From contig BCHH01000010.1 of NCBI GenBank assembly GCA_001599595.1, positions 1,237,392 through 1,301,391 of the forward strand: 64,000 nt of DNA. The letters are read 5' to 3'. How positions within the stretch are numbered: position 1 is the first letter of the stretch; each line of letters opens with the position of its first letter. Positions 30,880-43,017 of the stretch are shown here, one piece after another. Under the pieces are notes generated by a model, which saw only the letters and a list, made by a program, of their open reading frames with translations, was not told the DNA's origin and ran no database searches. Source of the stretch: Beverwykella pulmonaria. Its lineage: Eukaryota > Ascomycota > Dothideomycetes > Pleosporales > Melanommataceae. The translations under genes and the position numbers were made by a program.

Positions 30880-32130
30880 TACGATGATATTATCAGGGAT
30901 TATTCTACTTAGTTGGCCGACCGGCGGCTCACCATCTCCGCCTTCCTCATCGTGAAGCGGCCCCAACACCGCCCTTTGATCCACCGTCTGGAATTACTCG
31001 AATACTCGCGGAACTGGTGTGTTGCGGCTTCATGGACTTCTCGCAGCGCCGTATGCATGGTGTCCAGTTTCTTCAGCAAAATTTCCCTCGGCACTCCTTC
31101 CAGCCTCTGTTTGTCCACGTGGATGTTTAGAATCGTCGGTGCTGTAGCCGGGTCGTTCACTCTCTGCTTATCCACACACACATACACACCTGCTCTCCGC
31201 TGGTTCTTTCATATCACGCCCTTCGATCTTCATCGCTCTGGTGAGGCAGTTACGGACGGTTACGAGCAAAAAGCCCACCAAACTCTCGACGACCGGAAGC
31301 TCGGCGTTTAGAATCTCAAACTGGCGCCGCAACTCTTGTTCTAATCTGCACCCGCCGCCCCGCAGTTCTGCTCCAGGAGGCCGTGTGTTATCTCGAATCT
31401 TCGGGGATTCAAGTACCACTATTGGCCCGCTTGCAGTATAGTTAAGTCTTTCATCTGACCTAACACTACGAGTTTTAGGTTCCTCCGAGAAGCCTTGATA
31501 TCGACAAGCAACCACTTCCCAATCACATTGTCTCTCGTTCGAACCGCTACATTATCTTCCCTCCTTAAGGCCTTGAAGCTCGCTTCAAACTTCATGAACG
31601 CTAGACTGCACAGCTTCTCAACAATAACCCGAATTTGATAAATCATATACTCGGGAAGCTAGAGCTTGAGCATTCCACGAACAAGGATGTGAACATGGCG
31701 TCCCATATATCGGCGCTGATATCGGGCTTTGCGATACGGTGATTAGCTATCACGATCACCGTCACGTTGCTTAGAAAGTCGAGGCAATTGCGCGTTCTCA
31801 GCAAGCCTACATTGGGGGCTCCCATGGCATCATCGTGCCCTTGGAAAGGACTAGTTGTTGAAGCGCTAGGGGTTGGTGCCTGTGGTAGGTGAACCTCTCC
31901 ATCGAGGAATTGTTGAGGTTCTGAGACAGGGACTTCAGGAATGAAGGAAGTTAGTAAGACTTCGATCGAGGGAGCTTGCCGATGCTCTTCGACGCATGGA
32001 GAAGGCGGAGGCTCCTGTCGTGGATCCAAGGTCGAAGAACTCGCCGCCGAGTTCTGCAGCGCTTCGTGCATGCTGGCTCTCGTTATCGAATCTGCAATAC
32101 CACTTTTCTTTGATTTGCATGAAGGTCATT
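30880..32130 (-). pseudogene. Coding-like, broken region; unrecognised protein
   Basis: On the minus strand four overlapping frames read like consecutive pieces of one protein. They are ...NCLDFLSNVTVIVIANHRIAKPD (to 31643), MIYQIRVIVEKLCSLAFMKFEA (from 31646), RLEQELRRQFEILNAELPVVES (around 31340) and REILLKKLDTMHTALREVHEAA (around 31090). The text is helical and charged, as in real coding sequence, but I could not connect the frames with acceptable introns. At 31643-31646 the two frames abut with a one-base slip (FPSI-stop against PEYMIYQ), which looks like a frameshift. It could instead be an intact gene with introns I missed. I do not recognise the family. Confidence 0.3.
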
Positions 32131-33203
32131 CACTATGGTATGTGCACAAGAAGGCAAATCAAGAATTTTTCAGCACCCATTTAATTAAGGTTCTGACAGT
32201 GGAGTGCATAGAGATAGTGTGTTTAGTAAGTATCAATATTCGACAGCATTTCGAAGCCATGTTGAGGCAATGCCTAGTGAATGGCAAGAGATGGTGAAAT
32301 CGTGAATGAGACACCCAGGCCGATGTCAATACTAAAGCGACCACCGAGACCCGACGCAATGCGAATCGATAAGATGAAAAGCACTGCAACTCCTGGTCAG
32401 TGGAGGGTGCGAGTTGAGTGACAGACTTGATTAGTAGTTGAAGTGGCTCTTCCCTCCGGCCGAACCGTTCCTCTGCGAAAATTGGTATAATAAATTTCCT
32501 AAGCATCGAAATACTTAGCTGACTTGACTAGATACGTCGGCTCCTATCACCTGAGAAATTGTTTAGCTCAAAAATCTTCTGATTGTCGCGAGAAGAAGTT
32601 CTTCCAGGACGTAGAATAAAATTGCGTGCCCACACGCCACCAGATATCAACCAGTTACCCCCACCAGTTCTCATGGCGTTGGATCCACTTCTACCCCTCA
32701 CCGTTACGCGCACCATATTCCGCGTCGAGAGGTCGTCCATCTGATTGATACGATAGTGTGCTGCAGGTATCGGCGATTGAGGAGACTCGCTTAGTGAGCT
32801 TAGCGGTTGAATGAATTGACGAATGAGGTAAAGCATTCCTGAGAATTAACCTATCAGCAGCATCTGCACCCCGATAGTGCAAAGTGTTCGCGCGAGCTGC
32901 ACGAGCCGCGCAGACTGCATCGCTGTGAGTGCGCTTCACGTCGGCAGCGTATATGTACATGTGGCGATCGAGTCACGGCATCAGCCCATTGCTACTGTCA
33001 TAGCAACTGGGCATGTTGCGTGTGACCTGCTTTAGAACTCCGAGGTGTCGGTCTGGTCGGTGTAGCCTACCAGGATCTGGCCTAGATATCTCCGCTCCCT
33101 GCCCACTTAGTTTCTGCAGTCTCTTGCACACTCCTCTCTGCGTGTCGCACGCGCTCTAAATTGGTGCTGCAGCTTCTTTTCTTCGCTGGGTTTCCTTTTG
33201 GAG
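32131..33203. other. Intergenic, about 1.1 kb
   Basis: AT-rich with short open frames on both strands and no recognisable domain. It includes the leader of the MFS gene from about 33090. Confidence 0.45.
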
Positions 33204-35435
33204 ATGTCTCTGGTACAGCACGTACACCCTCTCGAAGGCACAGACAGGAATGAAGCTCTCGTTGATCTCTTTGCCCCACTAGAGCACCAGGTCTCTCACG
33301 ATCGGACTTCTGAGCGTGAGCGCCGCCTCTCTTTTGAGAGTCAATTTCTCGGCAGCCAGAAGTCGGTGAGAAGGGTCATCAGCTATGACGCATTGAAGCC
33401 ACCAGAGAATACGGTGGTGGAGGAGGGGGGGCTCACGCCGTACAGGGTTTCCACCGCCAAACGCATCGGTAAGCTTGCCGTATCGGGCAATATCACAACT
33501 TCACCACATGACTAACCATATCGATACAGCGCAAATCATCATCACGGTCCTTGCATGCTGGTTCGCCAGCGGCATCGTCTTCGGATACGCCGCCCTCAAG
33601 CCCATACTCATCAGGGAAGGCGTGTTTAGAGAACAATGTACCCCGGAAGAACTGGACGATAATGTCGAAGTATGTTTCGACCAGGACCTTCGGCTCAACT
33701 TTTTCTTCTCCCTGGCTTCGACTACGGCAAATGTTTCCGCTCTGCCGATCGGTACGATGCTCGACCGCTATGGGCCGCGGGTCTGTTTTCTCTTTGGTTG
33801 TCTATGCCTAGCTACCGGGAGCATCTTGATGAGCCTCGCCTTCCGCATCGCTGAGTTCGATGGATATACCATCGGCAACTTCTTCCTCGCGCTTGGGGGC
33901 ACTTCAATCTTCTTGCCTTCTTTTCAGATTGCGAATGCATTCCCCAAATATAGTGGTTCTATTGTCGCGCTAGTCACTGGCGCGTTCGACGCGTCGGCGG
34001 CCGTCTTCCTCTTCTACCGTCTCGCCTACGAGTCCAGCAAAGGAAGGTTCACTCCACAAACCTTCTTCCTCGTCTATCTCACAGTCCCCATCGCCATCGT
34101 CGTCGCACAACTTACTCTCCTTCCTAGCGAGAGCTACAAGACGCTTCCCCAACTAGAGATGAAGATCCAGCGCGCTGAAGACCCCATGCGGGATGTGCAT
34201 AGTTCCGACGACGATTTGCCAGATGGTGAGATCTGGAGGCGCAGGAAGCAGAGAAGCGCTAAAAGAAGGAGGAGGTTGAATAAGCTAGATAAGCTATATG
34301 GTGACCCTGAGACGAGGAAGAAGAGGGACGAGGAGGAGGAGCATAGAAAGGAAGCTTCGGGCGTGTGGGGCGCGTTGCATAATAAGAGTGCAAGGGAGCA
34401 GATGATGAGTCCGTGGTTCATTCTAATATCGCTGCTTACAGTTTTGCAGATGGTTCGGTAAGTCTACCCATTTTCTTTGTATCATGGGCTGAAACTGGAG
34501 AGTTCGACATGCAGCCACTTTCATATACAAAGAGACAGAGCAAAACTTGGTCGTCGTTGTGGGTCCAGTCGTGTATGGCATTCTGGTCGCTAAGCACAAG
34601 ACCGCAAGGCCATTACTATCTCGATGTCTGATGTTCCTTTCTAGGGTTAATCTACTTGATTCCTTAAGATATTTCAGTTAAGGAGTCCGAGATGGGCTAC
34701 GCAGCTTTCTCTCTCTCGCTCTCTTCACGCAATACATATCACATTAAGACCCTGCTAACCACCCACAGCATGAACTATTTCATCGCCACCATCCGTGAAC
34801 AATACGAGTACATGCTTAACTCCTCCACCCTCGCCATCGGCGTAAATTCTTTCTTTGACATCGCCCTCCCCCTCGGCGGCGTTCTCAGCACCCCGTTCCT
34901 TGGCATGATGCTCGACAACATCAGCACGCCCGGCGTCCTCTTAATCCTCGTCATCATAATCACCTTAATTGGTATTGTCGGCTCCCTCCCATTTCTGTGG
35001 GCAGGCTACATCAACGTCCTTCTATTCGTCTTCCTTCGCCCATTCTACTATTCCGCCATGTCCGACTACGCAGCCAAGGTCTTCGGCTTCGCGACTTTTG
35101 GGCGGGTGTACGGCACTATTATCTGTTTCTCGGGCCTCGTCAACCTCTCGCAGACTGGCATCGACGCTCTTACGAAGACAGCGTTTCATGGCAACCCGCT
35201 CCCGGTTAATGCTTTTTTGGCGAGTGCGGCCTTTTTCATAGGTACTAGTCTGGTTACGTATGTGAGTGTGCAGGCCAGGCGATGGAGGAGATCGGAAGAC
35301 GAAGAGTATGCGCCCAGCTGTACCGAGACCGAGGCCGATAGTGTGTTGGATAGTTTGTTGGAGGAGGGCGACGAGGACAGGGGGTATGGGAGTTTTCCTA
35401 GATCGAATGCAAATCGGGCGCCTTGGGATGGCTAA
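33204..35435 (+). CDS. MFS transporter, FMP42-like (SLC43-type)
   Basis: Twelve-TM major facilitator of 619 aa. Exons are 33204-33468, 33530-34457 and 34769-35435. Intron 1 is 61 bp with CTAAC; intron 2 is 311 bp, long for this window, but also has GCTAACC before its CAG. The N-terminal 90 residues are cytoplasmic, followed by KRIAQIIITVLACWFASGIVFGYAALKP (TM1). The MFS loop motif appears as GTMLDRYGPRVCF. A highly charged loop (about 325-385, RRRKQRSAKRRRRLNK) separates the two bundles. TM7 starts at MNYFIATIREQYEYML. This architecture matches yeast Fmp42 and vertebrate SLC43 amino acid transporters; the yeast protein has been linked to mitochondria or vacuole. The substrate is unknown. Confidence 0.88.
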
Positions 35436-37340
35436 GTCTTTTTCGAAGAGATTTCCACTGCTCCAATGTCAAACTAGATTGAGCACTTCTTACAAGAGTT
35501 TCATGTTAATAACTCAGCCGAGGGGTTCTCACCGCCGAAAATGAATCTTTCAGGGGTTCCAAGGTAAAGGGCGAAAGAGAATGATATGAGAACCCGGGCA
35601 ATGCCTTCGTTCCTATAAAGAAAAACTGGGATTCAGGATATCATAATCTCTCTTCCCTTTCTTCCATTACTAAAAGTCGGGATTTCAAGTTGTTTTCAGG
35701 GCTTTACTAGAGCGACGATTGCACTTGTTTTCGTTCTTTTCGTTTCTGTCGAGATAGGTTATTAATTAGCGAGCAAGCGAGCGATTCATAAAACTTCAAT
35801 TCGCTGCACATCCGAGCGAGCGAATCTTCTGAGTATTATGCGTGTGTGTTTGTGTGTCCATTGATTGGTACTTGGTGTCATCTTTGGCGTGCTGACACTC
35901 GCTTTGAAGAGTGGTCATTCATATGGCACCGTTTTCATGGCATTTGTCACCTCCTCGCTACTAGACACGCGGGAATCCAAGCTGCCAACAACTTATCAAG
36001 ATATCCTGTGCAATGGGACGTATGTGGCATAAGTGGAGATTATGTTGGCGAAATAGAATTCGCCGATACGCCGGATGCATAATCTTGCCTGATCAAAAAT
36101 GTGACAATCAGTGGAGCTCTAATTTCTTGCTCGAGCCCGCGAAACGAGTTGTGATTGTTGGTGAAAAGGAAGTTCAGTCCCTCGCGGACTGACACCTCGA
36201 CAAGTGAGGGCTCTTGCGGACTACAGCAATGCATGTGGGTAAAAGCCTGAACGGAAGTTCTTGACAACTAGCACAAATAGTACTACCTTGCATTTGCACG
36301 TCACCACATCCTGTCTAACATACCTTCGAACATATAAGCGAGCAACTCGAGAGCCGAACCCGAGTACCGCACCTTCGAGATCTTCACAGTCGTCCTTGAA
36401 GTAGTGATACGTACGACGTCTGGTGGCTTCTGGACATGGTAGTTTGTCCAATCAATGGAGCTGCCCACATGTGGGTATCATGATTGAAGTCATAGTCTGA
36501 GCCACATAGACTAGATCAACTTTTCTGCTCTTTGTTAGCCCGTCTATCTTTTCGCTGTGCTTTAAATCCTACTCATTGATAAATTCCCGATCGCCCACGA
36601 GCCAATATAGTTGATCGTGAGCACCACAGTGGGTAAGCATGACTTTCTTATTGCACACCAGTTTTGTTTGAGATTGGTTGCATAATTCCAGCAGATTGGC
36701 TTAATCTCCATGATTGTCTGCAGACAAGTGATGAATTTGTAGCCTAGCTGCTATTTATACTAGAGCATGCCGTATGACCTTGTTAGCAGTGTATTCACCA
36801 CCCTCGAGCCCTTCTACGCGATCAGAGGAAGCTTGACAGGGCCCGTGTCCATTCAATGGGTTAGATCTTGTTGTTTCTCGCCAGTCGACACAGACGATTG
36901 TAACTTGGATTTATTCACACAGCATTACTCACTGGGGGTTTCGTGGGTACAACATTCGAAAATGTTACGTCCATGCTGCACTCTAAAATTTAGTTAATAA
37001 GAGCAGGGACCGTGGATCTACTCCAGGTGCTGCCGTCTTCGTCTACGCTGCGCTCTGGAAAAGGTTCTTCGTGCTGGTTGTTCCCACCATCTTCGTCCTT
37101 ATTGTACTCAGGCAACAGTGTCCCGTGAAGGCAAGAACAGAGAAAAAGGCGTACATAAAATAGCAAGTGACACTGCATCTATTCTTCATCACACTTACAC
37201 AAATTTGGTCACCCTCAGCAATTAGCAGTGTCCGAGTTGATACCCCTACCAAGTTGGATAATTGGATCACTTTGACTACAGGCTTTCAACCTTCCGCCTG
37301 CGTCTTTATCAAACCCTAGATCGGACCTAGCAAGCATATT
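35436..37340. other. Intergenic, 1.9 kb, one weak minus-strand candidate
   Basis: Largely featureless and AT-rich. On the minus strand 36437-36066, two phase-0 open pieces (MDKLPCPEATRRR... and AFTHMHCCSPQEP...) could be joined by a short GT-AG intron into about 120 aa. No family is recognised and the candidate intron is only about 40 bp or has a weak branch, so I do not call a gene. Confidence 0.35.
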
Positions 37341-39657
37341 TTAATCCTTCTCCTTCACAACCTCTGCACCTGTACCCTCTCCGTCCGAGCTCTCCCCTGG
37401 TCGCGGCACTCCCTCAATTTCCAATCCTTCTGCACGGATCGCGACTTGCTGCTCCTCGGTGAGATCGACGTGGGAGACAGTGATTTTGGGGCCCGTGAAC
37501 CATTTGTGGGCGTCGAGGAAATCTGTGGCAATGTCAGTATAGTTCACGAGATGTGGAGGGAAGATGGGAGTGCTTGTGTTGAGTTCAGAGTTCGATAAAG
37601 TGCAATTAGGGACATAAAAGTAGAGGGAGAGGTGAAGAGGCAGCTGGAGGTCGACGAAGGTGGAGACATGATGGACATATACGTGAGTACGGAAATTTGT
37701 GTTAGGATGGAAGTGGAAATGAACATGGAAGCGGAGATAAAGATGGAGGTAAAATCGGGTTGCAACGTACAGTAAAGCAATGAGCCTCCCCAGACTGCAC
37801 TGTTCACCACAACGGTGTAGTTCATAGTCTGCGGCGTTGGGTTGGGGCCTCCGCTCGGCATCATGGCGAGTAGGATACCGAAGATGAGAAAAACGATGGC
37901 CGTCCAGCCTATACCTTCACATCAGTAATCTTTCCATCCGCAACACAGTGTTTAGTAGGTCTTACCAATAGCCTTGCTAAATCGTCCCGTATATATAGGT
38001 CCAGGCACGAATTTTTTGCTACCCCAAACAAGCCGGCAGAAGATGGGGGTGCCCCAAGCAACGTTGTTTGCAGCTACGGCGAGTGAGAAGAGGGCTGCAG
38101 CTGCGGCAGGGGCAATCAGGCAGAGGAGGCCGAGAACGAGAGCAACGAAGACGCAACCTAGATTGAGTTAGGAGTTGATATAGGTTGGAGGTAGGAAGAC
38201 ATACCCCAGATGGCGCGGACTGGGATGAGGAGTTTGGCGTGAACGTGGTTGAAGAAGCCAGAGAATGGGAGGGCGCCGTCGCGGGAGAATGCCTAAGACG
38301 TCATGAGCAAAACTCCTCCCAATGAGACGAGAAAAGGCAGGAGAGAGGAAAGGAGACGTGTCATACCCAACTCTGCCTGCTCACAGCAACAAGTATAGAC
38401 AGCCCCATGAAGAACTGCACAATGAACAACAAACTCATCAACCCCAACGCGCCCTTTTTCCCCACAGCATCGAAATAAATCTGCGCCATTGGCTGTCCAT
38501 ACGCGGACCCCAAAACCGACTCGATATCAGGGTTCATGCAGCTGGCAATGACTATGCAAATGATGAAACCGAAGATCCAACAACTGCCAATACTCATTAG
38601 AATCCCGTAGGGTACGGCTTTCGTCGCATTCTTCGCCTCCTCGCTCATGTGAACGCAGGAATCGAAACCGCCAATCGTCCAGATGGGAGATAGCCAGGAT
38701 AGAAACCAGGCAAATCCCACGGGCCATGTCGTCAGGTTTCCGCTTGTGGCAAAGATGAATTTTCCATCATTGCGTTGGCTAGAGCGGCCGATGGGGAGGG
38801 CAATGATTGTCGCTATGATGAGGATAAAGTTTGCTACTACGAATGCAGATTGCAGCTTCCCCATGGCTTTGGAAATCGTCGAGGCGAGAACACCGTGGCA
38901 GAGAACGCAGCACATGAAGACGATGTAGACAATGCCATTTCCGGGCTCCCATTCGCCATCGCGGGCTATTACGATGACGGAGATGAACATTAGGGCGAAG
39001 CCGTAGTCGATGGAGCAGAAACCACCGACAAGACCTAGTTGTGTTAGTATGATGAATTGAGGGATTTGTGTCCAAAGAAAATGAGTTACCGAGCGTATTG
39101 CTATATCCTACGAGGAAGGAGAGAGCATTCCGCGTCTTAGGAGAAGCGAAGTAGTGCGTCCACCAATACAAGCCTCCGGAAGTGGGCATTGCGCTTCCAA
39201 GATCTGCCATTGCAAGTCCGACAACGAAGATGAAAGCTGAAGCGACGAACCAGCCCCTGTTACAATTATCAGCATTGTTTTCTGGCTCCAAAGGGATATT
39301 CCTGCTGACCAAACAAGTCCATTTGGGCCCGCCGGTAAGGAATATGAGAGTGTAGATGCTATTGACGGAAGTAGTCCCATTATCGAGAAAGCAATACCTT
39401 TCGTTGATTAGATCTAAGCTCTGAGATAAGACAAGTATGGATATTTCTTACCGAAAATTTCGAACAACGTGAAATTCCGTCGTAGTTCCTGTTTGTATCC
39501 AAGCTTGGCTGTTGTAGCCGTCAGTTCAAGATGACCAATAGCAGCATTATGTTAGCCTACCCAAAACCGCTGCATCAGCTTCATTCGCGAGACCCTCGGC
39601 GACTCCAACAAGAGAACCTTGTCTCTCAGGGTCGTGTTTAACATCCACCTTATCCAT
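37341..39657 (-). CDS. Amino acid/choline/GABA permease (APC superfamily)
   Basis: Plasma-membrane permease of 558 aa with 12 TM helices, of the fungal ACT group (Uga4/Hnm1-like). Nine exons are: 39657-39561, 39508-39452, 39397-39310, 39256-39090, 39034-38367, 38292-38205, 38157-37966, 37908-37771 and 37522-37341. All eight introns keep phase; seven are 47-74 bp and the last is 248 bp. The N-terminus is acidic and cytoplasmic, then GYKQELRRNFTLFEIFGIAFSIMG, the family entry motif. ADLGSAMPTSGGLYWWTHYFAS is the APC signature and SPIWTIGGFDSCVHMSEEAKNA a second. The C-terminus holds VDLTEEQQ and an acidic tail, as in many fungal GABA permeases. The substrate cannot be told apart by sequence alone. 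Confidence 0.9.
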
Positions 39658-40394
39658 TGCGCTTCGTGTCCAATTCGAGCCCAAGTGTCAGACCACGGAC
39701 GGCTTATAAGAAAATTAAAAGGTTCTTTGGCCGTACAAGCTTCGAGACGCGGCACCCTAAGACTTATATGTCCTTGCACATGCCTGCAGATAGATGCATC
39801 TGGGTCTTGACACATGGTGGCCAGTCTTATCACTGGTATCTCTACCGCTGCGGAACACTGAGCAGTTCTGGGTGTAACGATAAGAAGCTTTGGCGGCAAA
39901 CTAGTGCGCTGAATGGACGTAACCCTTCTCGGCAAAGGATTGCTGAAGATTGTCAAGGATGGCGCGAGTTCGCATGGACGGCCCTGCAATAGGTTTAAGG
40001 CACTAGCTGGGGTCTGGACTGGGGCGGAAATTTCCCGCTGGGCGTGATAAGTTCATGGTCGGGGCTGCACTGCAGTTTTCCGAAAGCAAAAGGGTTGCGC
40101 GCAAGGAATGTAGAGGATGTGTTGATGGGCGTTACATTGTTGGAAGGGTGAACCTTGCTTGGGATGCTAACGGCGCTTATTTCTGCGCGGTTCACTTGGT
40201 GTTGCTTGGCATATGCTTGACGCGGGGTAGTGGCGTGAACCGTTACTAAATAATATGAACAATAATTAATGAAGATGTGCAGCAATATTTCCATGATATA
40301 GTATCCTCAAAAATGCTAGACTTTTCAATCCTTCCTCAGTGTGTCTGGAATGCTTCTTACTCCTGGTCTTTACTCATCGATCAACGCTCGATAT
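39658..40394. other. Intergenic between permease and MFS transporter
   Basis: This is the upstream region of the permease and downstream region of the MFS gene. The open frames are shadows or short. Nothing further is supported. Confidence 0.5.
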
Positions 40395-42501
40395 TCAGCA
40401 CTTCTCCTCAGCGGCTTCATCCCCCTTCCGAGTCCTCATCCCCACCTCAACATCCTCCGAACCCGAATACTGTTCCCTGTCCTCTCTCTCCCTCGCCTCA
40501 GCCTCCTCCCTCTTCCTCTGCCTCAAATACTGGCAGAACTTTGATTTCATCCGCAACCGATCTCCCCACTTAATGAACACAAACGGAATCACACACAGAG
40601 CCACGCTGAAGAAACCCAACAAGCTCGATGCCCACGCAACTCCAAGCGCCCTATACATGGGCTTCGCTGCAAACGGCAACACAGTTCCAAAGGACGATCT
40701 CGAAAACGACGCAGCCGCCATCGCGGACGCGGCGAAGATCTCGTAGGCGTCGACGAGGTAGTTGAGGAGCGCCATGAAGAGGCAGAGATAGCCTATACCG
40801 AAGGGAATGCCGCTGAGGACGGGTACTATCCAATGCACGTCTTGCTTCGCGGTCCAGCCCAGCCAGAACATGCATATGACGAAGAAAGGCCCGGCAACAC
40901 AGGCTAGGGGTAATCTTCTCATTTCTTCGTTTTCTGACCATGGTTTGTTGAGGCGTTGCGCGCGGGCTAAGATGGCATCCCATAGCATGTATATTGCGGC
41001 TGCAATGAGGGCTCCGACACCGAATGGGAGGAAGCAGAGGCCTTGTTCGCCGGCGTTGAAGCCATATATACCCGTGAAGATGAGTGGGTAGGATTGGAAG
41101 GAAATGTAGAATATAGAGTCTACATAAGGTTCCCATTAGGACCGATCTTGATCATGATGGCAAAGGTAGTGCTTACAGGCATAGCTCAGATATAAACACG
41201 TGAACAAGACCAACGGCTCAAAACACATCATCCTCAACGGCCGGGTCAGCACAACCGTAACAATATGGTTCAAATCCGTTCTCTCGAGCTCGATGGGAGC
41301 AGTGATGGATTCATCACCTGTCTCTTTTCGTAGGCGTCTGGCGCGGTGTTTAAGGATGACGGGGGCATATGTCTCAGGGTAGAATATAAATAATGGCCAC
41401 GAGACCCCCGCGAGAATGACACCGACCCAGAATGTCCAGTTCCATGAAACGACCGAGATGAAACCAGATACGGGAGGTCCTAGAATGGGTCCAAAGGTCG
41501 TAGCTGCCTGCTCGAAGTTAGATTGGCCTCTTGTTCCTTCTTTACGAGGGATATACGTCCCATAAAAATCGCCATACTTCTCCCCCTCGACCCCGGATCA
41601 TGATAAACATCCGCGCATATCCCACCCACCACACTAATCGCGCAAGATCCGCCAATGCCAACCAGCAACCGAAATATCACCAGCGCGGCGAAGTTAGGTG
41701 ACACAGCCGAGCATATGGAGAATATGGTGAACATGGCGAACGCGGTGATCATGGTCCACTTTCGTCCATAGGATTCACTGATGGGGCTCCACACTATTGG
41801 GCCGAGACAGTATCCGGCAAGGTACATCGAGGTGGGGAGGATGAGCTGGGCCTCGTTTGTGTTGCCGAAGTGAGCGGAAATGGGTGCTGTTGCGCCAGCG
41901 GCGAGTGAGGAGTTCATGGTCGAATTCATGACTGCGTGGATCTTAGTATATAGGGCGCAGGATTGCTCCTCTTGAGGACCTACCACTCATAATAGCTACG
42001 AATATAGCAAATATTTTCTTTGGCTATCAGATGTTCAGTAACGTGTTTTCAAAATGCCTTCGCACTGTATTTTCCACATATATTTCGTACCTGGCTCCAA
42101 TTATTTGGCGAGTCCGGGTCACCATTTTCAAAGCGTATTATCCTCTTTACCGGTGGCGACTGATCCGTCTGCTCGCCATTCAAACACGATCCTGCCGGCG
42201 ACGTCGTGTCTTTGTACTCATCTTCCTTTTCCAGCTCTAACTGAGCGTCAACATCCTCACTGTTGATGCACAGTCTTGCGCAGCGAGAACTTTCCTCTCC
42301 AGCCACTGCTCAGTCATGTTAGTATTTGTAATCCAGGTACCGTGTGAAAAGTGTGGGGAATTTACGATGATTCCGACTTGGACACAACTCATGCGGCGTC
42401 AGTTCTCGTGGAAGTCCGTCGCCTAGCCTCTGCTGCTCTAGCGAGTAAGTTTTCTCGAGATCATTCGTGGCATTCATCGTCAATTGAGAGTCAAGTGTCA
42501 T
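40395..42501 (-). CDS. MFS multidrug/polyamine transporter (DHA1-type)
   Basis: Twelve-TM H+ antiporter-class transporter of 605 aa. Exons are 42501-42366, 42305-42091, 42023-41984, 41931-41557, 41503-41177 and 41119-40395. The long N-terminus is cytoplasmic and ends in the typical DPDSPNNWS entry motif. Next come MNSTMNSSLAAGA, SPISESYGRKW (MFS motif A), RLLVGIGGSCAISVVGG and GPILGPPVSGFIS (motif C, antiporter). After the central loop lie LVLFTCLYLSYAYSIFY and GIYGFNAGEQGLCFLPFGVG. This is the Tpo/Flr/Flu drug-polyamine pattern. The intron 4 acceptor is chosen at 41504 (53 bp); a 38-bp alternative would change two residues. The start could also be the Met at 42477. Confidence 0.86.
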
Positions 42502-43017
42502 GAAGAATAGCAATGGCAAGAATGACGAAGGAGCATCTAATTTTGATCGGATCTACTGATTAACCCCGCAATTTCCGGTTAGGCCACCCGAGGTATATAT
42601 AACAGCTAAAAGGCCTCAACATTGCGTGCGGCGGGCGTAGTCTTTCTCCGTTTGGTGGGGGATGCCCAGAAAGACGATCATGAGGGAACTGTTCGGTTAT
42701 GACGGCAACTAAAATATCCACTCGCCGGCCCGATGTTCGGACTGGATAACGATACGCTAGCCGCAGAGCTCAACACCCTTTTTTTGGGATACTTTGCTTC
42801 TGTAAGCTGAAACCCCGAGGTTGGAATTCCGAAGGACTTCTCGACTATCCTTGAGGTTGAGCGTCTCCAAAGGCTGATTGAAACATCATTGGAATGCATC
42901 CACTCGCCTGTCGCCCCGTTCGAGCTGCTGAGAAATTGTGTTCCACTTTCCTCTGCGGGCTAGCAACTGGGCGTGAGGCCTCCACTACCGGTAGATCATC
43001 AACAACGCTCTATCAAA
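42502..43017. other. Intergenic upstream of the transposon
   Basis: Nothing recognised apart from the promoter region of the MFS gene. Confidence 0.5.

Noticed and set aside
33469..33529. Separate short gene starting at the Met of MTNHIDTAQIII
   Set aside because: That Met lies inside an intron with GTAAGC donor, CTAAC branch and ACAG acceptor; splicing joins the cytoplasmic N-terminus to the first membrane helix in frame.
36066..36437. Possible two-exon minus-strand gene of about 120 aa
   Set aside because: The intron would be about 40 bp with a weak branch site, and neither piece resembles a known protein.
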